From: Saccoglossus kowalevskii
Taxonomy: Eukaryota > Hemichordata > Enteropneusta > Harrimaniidae
DNA length: 64,000 nt
Direction of reading: 5' to 3'
Assembly: GCF_000003605.2 (NCBI RefSeq)
Contig: NW_003158724.1
Location: 1,284,824-1,348,823, forward strand
Part shown: positions 60,203-64,000 of the stretch, in pieces
How positions within the stretch are numbered: position 1 is the first letter of the stretch
Layout: each line of letters begins with the position of its first letter
The notes under the pieces: model-generated
The model's input: the letters and a program-made list of their open reading frames with translations, nothing else
The model's database searches: none
Told to the model about the DNA's origin: nothing
Program-made: the position numbers and the translations under genes

Positions 60203-63200
60203 AGAATGTTATCACATCTGAAGGTCGGTTTTAGCGCGGGCAATGCCTCTACTGAGAAACCAACGATCGCGTGGGAGCCATTACTTGTAATGAATAAGCG
60301 ATGGGTTGAAATCAAAATCAATAAATAAAATTATAAAAATTATAGTTGTAACCAGTGACAAGAAATGATAAATTGGTCGATGCGGAAAACAAAGCAAAAG
60401 GGAACACATGCTTTGTAATTTAAATTGTCGTTTTTGTATTGGCAGGCAACTTATTTTCTCAATATCAGTAGTTATAACAGAAAAATGTACCAATGAATCT
60501 GTATTATTCGTTATTCTGTTAATTTGAATTCCATTATGATTTAGCTCTTTCACAACCTAATAATAATTTGGGATCATTTCTCAATTCATGTTTAATCATA
60601 ATATGTATCAAATCAGATGATTCATACGACGTCACGTGACAAAACAAGTTAGCTCACGTGATGTCCCTCAAATTGGGCGCACACGTCTATTTTTCCAACC
60701 ATGGCGCATTCCATCTGTATTGATCTGAACTGTTTGTATTGTTGAATTTAATTTTGCTGAAAAGCGTACGTGTAAATTTTACAAGAAAAAACAAACAAAC
60801 GCACACTGTTCAACACATATAAGTAAAGACGATTATCAAACATGCCAGTGCATCAAACAAAATAAAAAATCTATATGAATCCATTAGTCATGATATTACA
60901 TCATATATAGCGCAATTGTTCACCTGTCAATACCTGAACAAATCTGAAGAGCTATATTGTGTGAAAAGCAAAACGCACTTGAGAGTATACCAATTTCACT
61001 ACGAACTGTCGTTTAGTATATAAATGGCGTGTTCGTTTGAATTTTGTGGCAGTGATCAATGCAAACATACGCCCTAGTCGCACACACGTTACAGAAGTTG
61101 TTAACTTCATAATGACGTCATTAGTTGTCCCACCGAACTGCACTTGCATGAATGCGGGTAAATGTGAATAGATAAATATTTTTGGTTTAACAATCTTTAC
61201 CATGTCGTATTAAATCATGTGATTAGTGTTGCCGGTATTGGGCATTTAAGAACGGCCATTAGACAATCTAAATACAAGTTAAATCTGATAAGCTACGGAT
61301 GCATAACTCCCCTACTGCGAGCATGACAGCTCGTTTCCAGTTTTACATTATAGCACATTTTGAAGAAAAAAATATCAGATACAATCATCAAAGAGATTAT
61401 AGCGAAAATATAGTGTAACGTTAACGACGACGACAACGACAGATGTCTACCAAATTACATTAAGTACGTTCATTCGTGTTTTGGGGGAGCGCGCCACATT
61501 AGTTTTTATAAAGTAAAAGATTCACATATCAATGGGCAGACTGCACTTTTATCGATACAGTGTTTCATCGTCGCCATTATAAACGTGTTTTCCCAGGAAC
61601 AAAAATACCATTTTAATCATCAAAGCATATCTCCGTAACATCCACGTGCCATCAATGATGTGAATAGGCGGTCACAACACTCACAGACAAGCTTTACAAT
61701 ATGATATCTCTCATTAAAGACGAATGCAATCGAAGCCACCATAAAACATGTCTATGCGCTTTTCAAAATAACCATAGCTAACCGATAACTGAAGCAGTTA
61801 AAACGAGACTGGCAGTAAATTTTATTTTCAGTGAGGTGTTACAGCTAGTCAAATAGGCGTTGTATTGGTGTTAGAAACGAAAGAATAAAAATATATAATT
61901 CAAGCATAGAACAGCGGTCACGATTTATTAGTCTGATTGGGACCATTAAAAATATATGTTATATATAAAAAAAAATAACAATGGAACGTTATGCAATGAC
62001 GACGGCAAGGCATATGCTGATAAGAAGTATATAGTGGCGAACAGAAAAGTATCCTTTTACTTTATAATGGAACGTCAACACGCTAGTACAGTCATAACTA
62101 ATTTGGTTGTCATTTTTTTAAAATTTGTAATTTCCATTACATTGAGGGTGAATAAAAGTGGCTCCTTCACAGAGGGGACACTTTCATAAGGGTGGCACCC
62201 TCACAAAGGGACACACTCGTCAATTGGTGACGTAGAAAATTACAATTCATGAAATCAGCATTAATTCAGTTCAAGAATATGACATATACAAAGATGCGTC
62301 AGTTCGGCATGCATAATTAACGAATGAAATCAACACACGTATTATTTATAGACCAATTACTCATGACACTAAGCACACTGAGGGCACAACTCAGCTTCGA
62401 TATCTAATTAATTATGTACGTGGTATTCATCCATTTCAATTCCTGTCTTGTGATTAAGATACGATCGATCCAGATCACGCACCACTCAATTTTGCATCCA
62501 TCGCTCTGAACATTTCACATAAAACTAATGAATTCGATAACAAATTCAACAGCACCCAGTCCTCACGCCCTAATATTACTGAAATTAACAAACACACTAA
62601 TTACCATTTTTACACTGTCACACCGAAACAAGATAAAAAAAACAGTCATTTTTTTTTCAAAATGACGCCACTTTTGCAAAAAAAGTGCCACAATAAGCGT
62701 TTTATTCGAGTGAGCACGCCCACCTTAACAGCGGATGTCACCTTCGATGATGGAATTCGATGGATGCGTTTATGCTATTACCAAACAAATTCGGCCAATG
62801 ACCTCAGAAAAATACTTTATTTGATGTCCCCACGGCCCCTCAGGGAAATTTACTACCCATGTTTCCTACGTGTATTTGGCAACGATTCTGGACATATAGA
62901 AAATCGTACAAATTGAAAGATCTGAAAACGTTATTCGCTGGGAATGGTTCAACCCTGACTCTTAACGACAGGTTTACGTTAGCGATTTTACGTACTCTGA
63001 GAAATAGACACAATTATTGACAACTAACATTAATTATGAATTCACAACAGAGTGAATCATGTTCGTTATAAGAACAATTCCCATGTGCTATAAAATGTTA
63101 TTGCGATGCAGACATCATCGATATCAAGGCCAGCGTATAGTATTTAAATCTCATGATATGAAGACGATCGTAGTGTGTGCCATGGATAAAGGCTTGCATG

Positions 63201-64000
63201 GTCGATCATAATTAGTATGTTGAATTGGAGATACATAGCGAGACATATTTTACACAAAAGTGGCTGAGGAATTAGTTGCTGTAATTTCAGAGAATGTACA
63301 TACCTAATAGTAAATTGTCTTCTTGTTGTTTTTTATTGCGCACTTGCCGAGATACTTATACCAAGGGAAGAAGGAAAACATCGTTTAACATTGTTATAGA
63401 TTCCGATGTGGTATCTGTTAAGCCACAATGGTGCCGCTTGTAAGATCTGAAAAAAATAGAACGTGGAATTATGTAAACTGAGTTACAAAAAAATGTTGTT
63501 AATGGTCGGACAAAGAAACACGCGACAACTTAAGAGCAGTTCATCTGACGGCACTGTCTACATACATGTTGCCTCACAAAGCACAAATAAATGGAAACAC
63601 ACTAACAAGAGAATAAATTGCACATTTGTAATAAATTACATTTGTACGGAATATAAGGAATACGAATTCCGAAATGTCTGCGGTGAATGCATTTTGAACT
63701 TGTTCTCTAAATTAATACTTGGTTGACCCTGGTTTGTTTGTTATGATTACAGGCGCAAAGATACGCGCAGTATTACCCAATATCGCTCCTACAGTCAGCG
63801 CATTATCGTAGATTATTAGAAAACTGTCGCAGTCGATGAGTGTTTTAAAAAGAGTCATCTAGCAAAACATAACGAGGTTGATGAAGTATGTGACCATAAA
63901 CCTCTTAGAAATAAACTAAGAGAATTCAACCCTGCGGCTGTCGCCAATATCTTCCTAACCTATGCATAGGGCTGTCAGCATAAATATGCATCCTGCGCCG
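60203..64000. other. Non-genic stretch to window end
   Basis: No gene is recognised. It contains a perfect aatgacgtcatt-type CRE palindrome near 61112, a short acg run near 61422-61440 and a 33-bp imperfect direct repeat (gtggctcc... / gtggcacc...) at about 62159-62218. The open frames at 62662-62916 and 63463-63726 have no visible domain. Confidence 0.5.

Noticed and set aside
62662-62916. Plus-strand 84-codon frame with a protein-like composition
   Set aside because: No domain or splice signals, and the start sits in a T-rich/A-rich stem-like run; chance is sufficient.
1-64000. LTR elements, retroviral or other capsid-bearing elements, CRISPR arrays, operons
   Set aside because: No paired long terminal repeats, recognisable polymerase or capsid peptides, regularly spaced palindromic arrays or prokaryotic gene arrangement were found on reading.

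Overview
The window reads as intergenic DNA from a multicellular animal, most likely a marine invertebrate. It is AT-rich, has many short microsatellites, has no long open frames and no bacterial gene layout. It carries one assembly gap and a transposable element of a type common in marine invertebrates. I cannot place it to phylum. The best clue is the element at about 16.8-18.3 kb: 157-bp tandem core units, a GACGGAC-type microsatellite and a terminal hairpin. This resembles the bivalve 'pearl' / non-autonomous Helentron pattern, but related elements occur in many animals.

No protein-coding gene, tRNA, rRNA or snRNA can be supported. Nearly all open frames are under about 130 codons, about what chance gives at this base composition, and several only open because of non-ATG starts, microsatellites or the gap. 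I found no recognisable reverse transcriptase, transposase, zinc-finger or homeobox peptide. The window is best read as a gene desert or a very large intron.

Layout. 1-7.8 kb: unique AT-rich DNA with a candidate NRF1/FOX site pair near 3.2 kb. 7.8 kb: a long (AT)n tract. 10.4-11.3 kb: a CpG-rich patch with interlocking inverted repeats and an X-box-like (RFX) site. 12.1 kb and 16.0 kb: two small tandem duplications. 16.83-18.33 kb: the Helentron-like element, broken by 539 N. 18.3-30.6 kb: mostly unique DNA with microsatellites and a 12-bp-arm hairpin at 30.1 kb. 30.64-31.04 kb: a CpG-rich 22-bp minisatellite, then a CTCF-like motif at 31.79 kb. 32.47-33.18 kb: the best candidate regulatory element, with HOX-PBX-like, CRE, FOX and ETS motifs. 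39.44-39.6 kb: a GC-rich patch with two strong hairpins. 41.6-41.95 kb: a decayed tandem repeat. 42.38-42.47 kb: a CRE-like, NRF1 and YY1-like site trio that looks like a TATA-less promoter. 46.73-47.19 kb: a degenerate repeat with a recurring TATACC core. 51.98-52.2 kb: a 109-bp tandem duplication. 55.4-55.9 kb: a 257-bp tandem duplication dense in small hairpins. 60.13-60.2 kb: a 20-bp tandem array. The rest is unannotated AT-rich DNA.

If the window has a function it is probably regulatory rather than coding. All motif-based calls are sequence matches only and need conservation, chromatin or RNA data.
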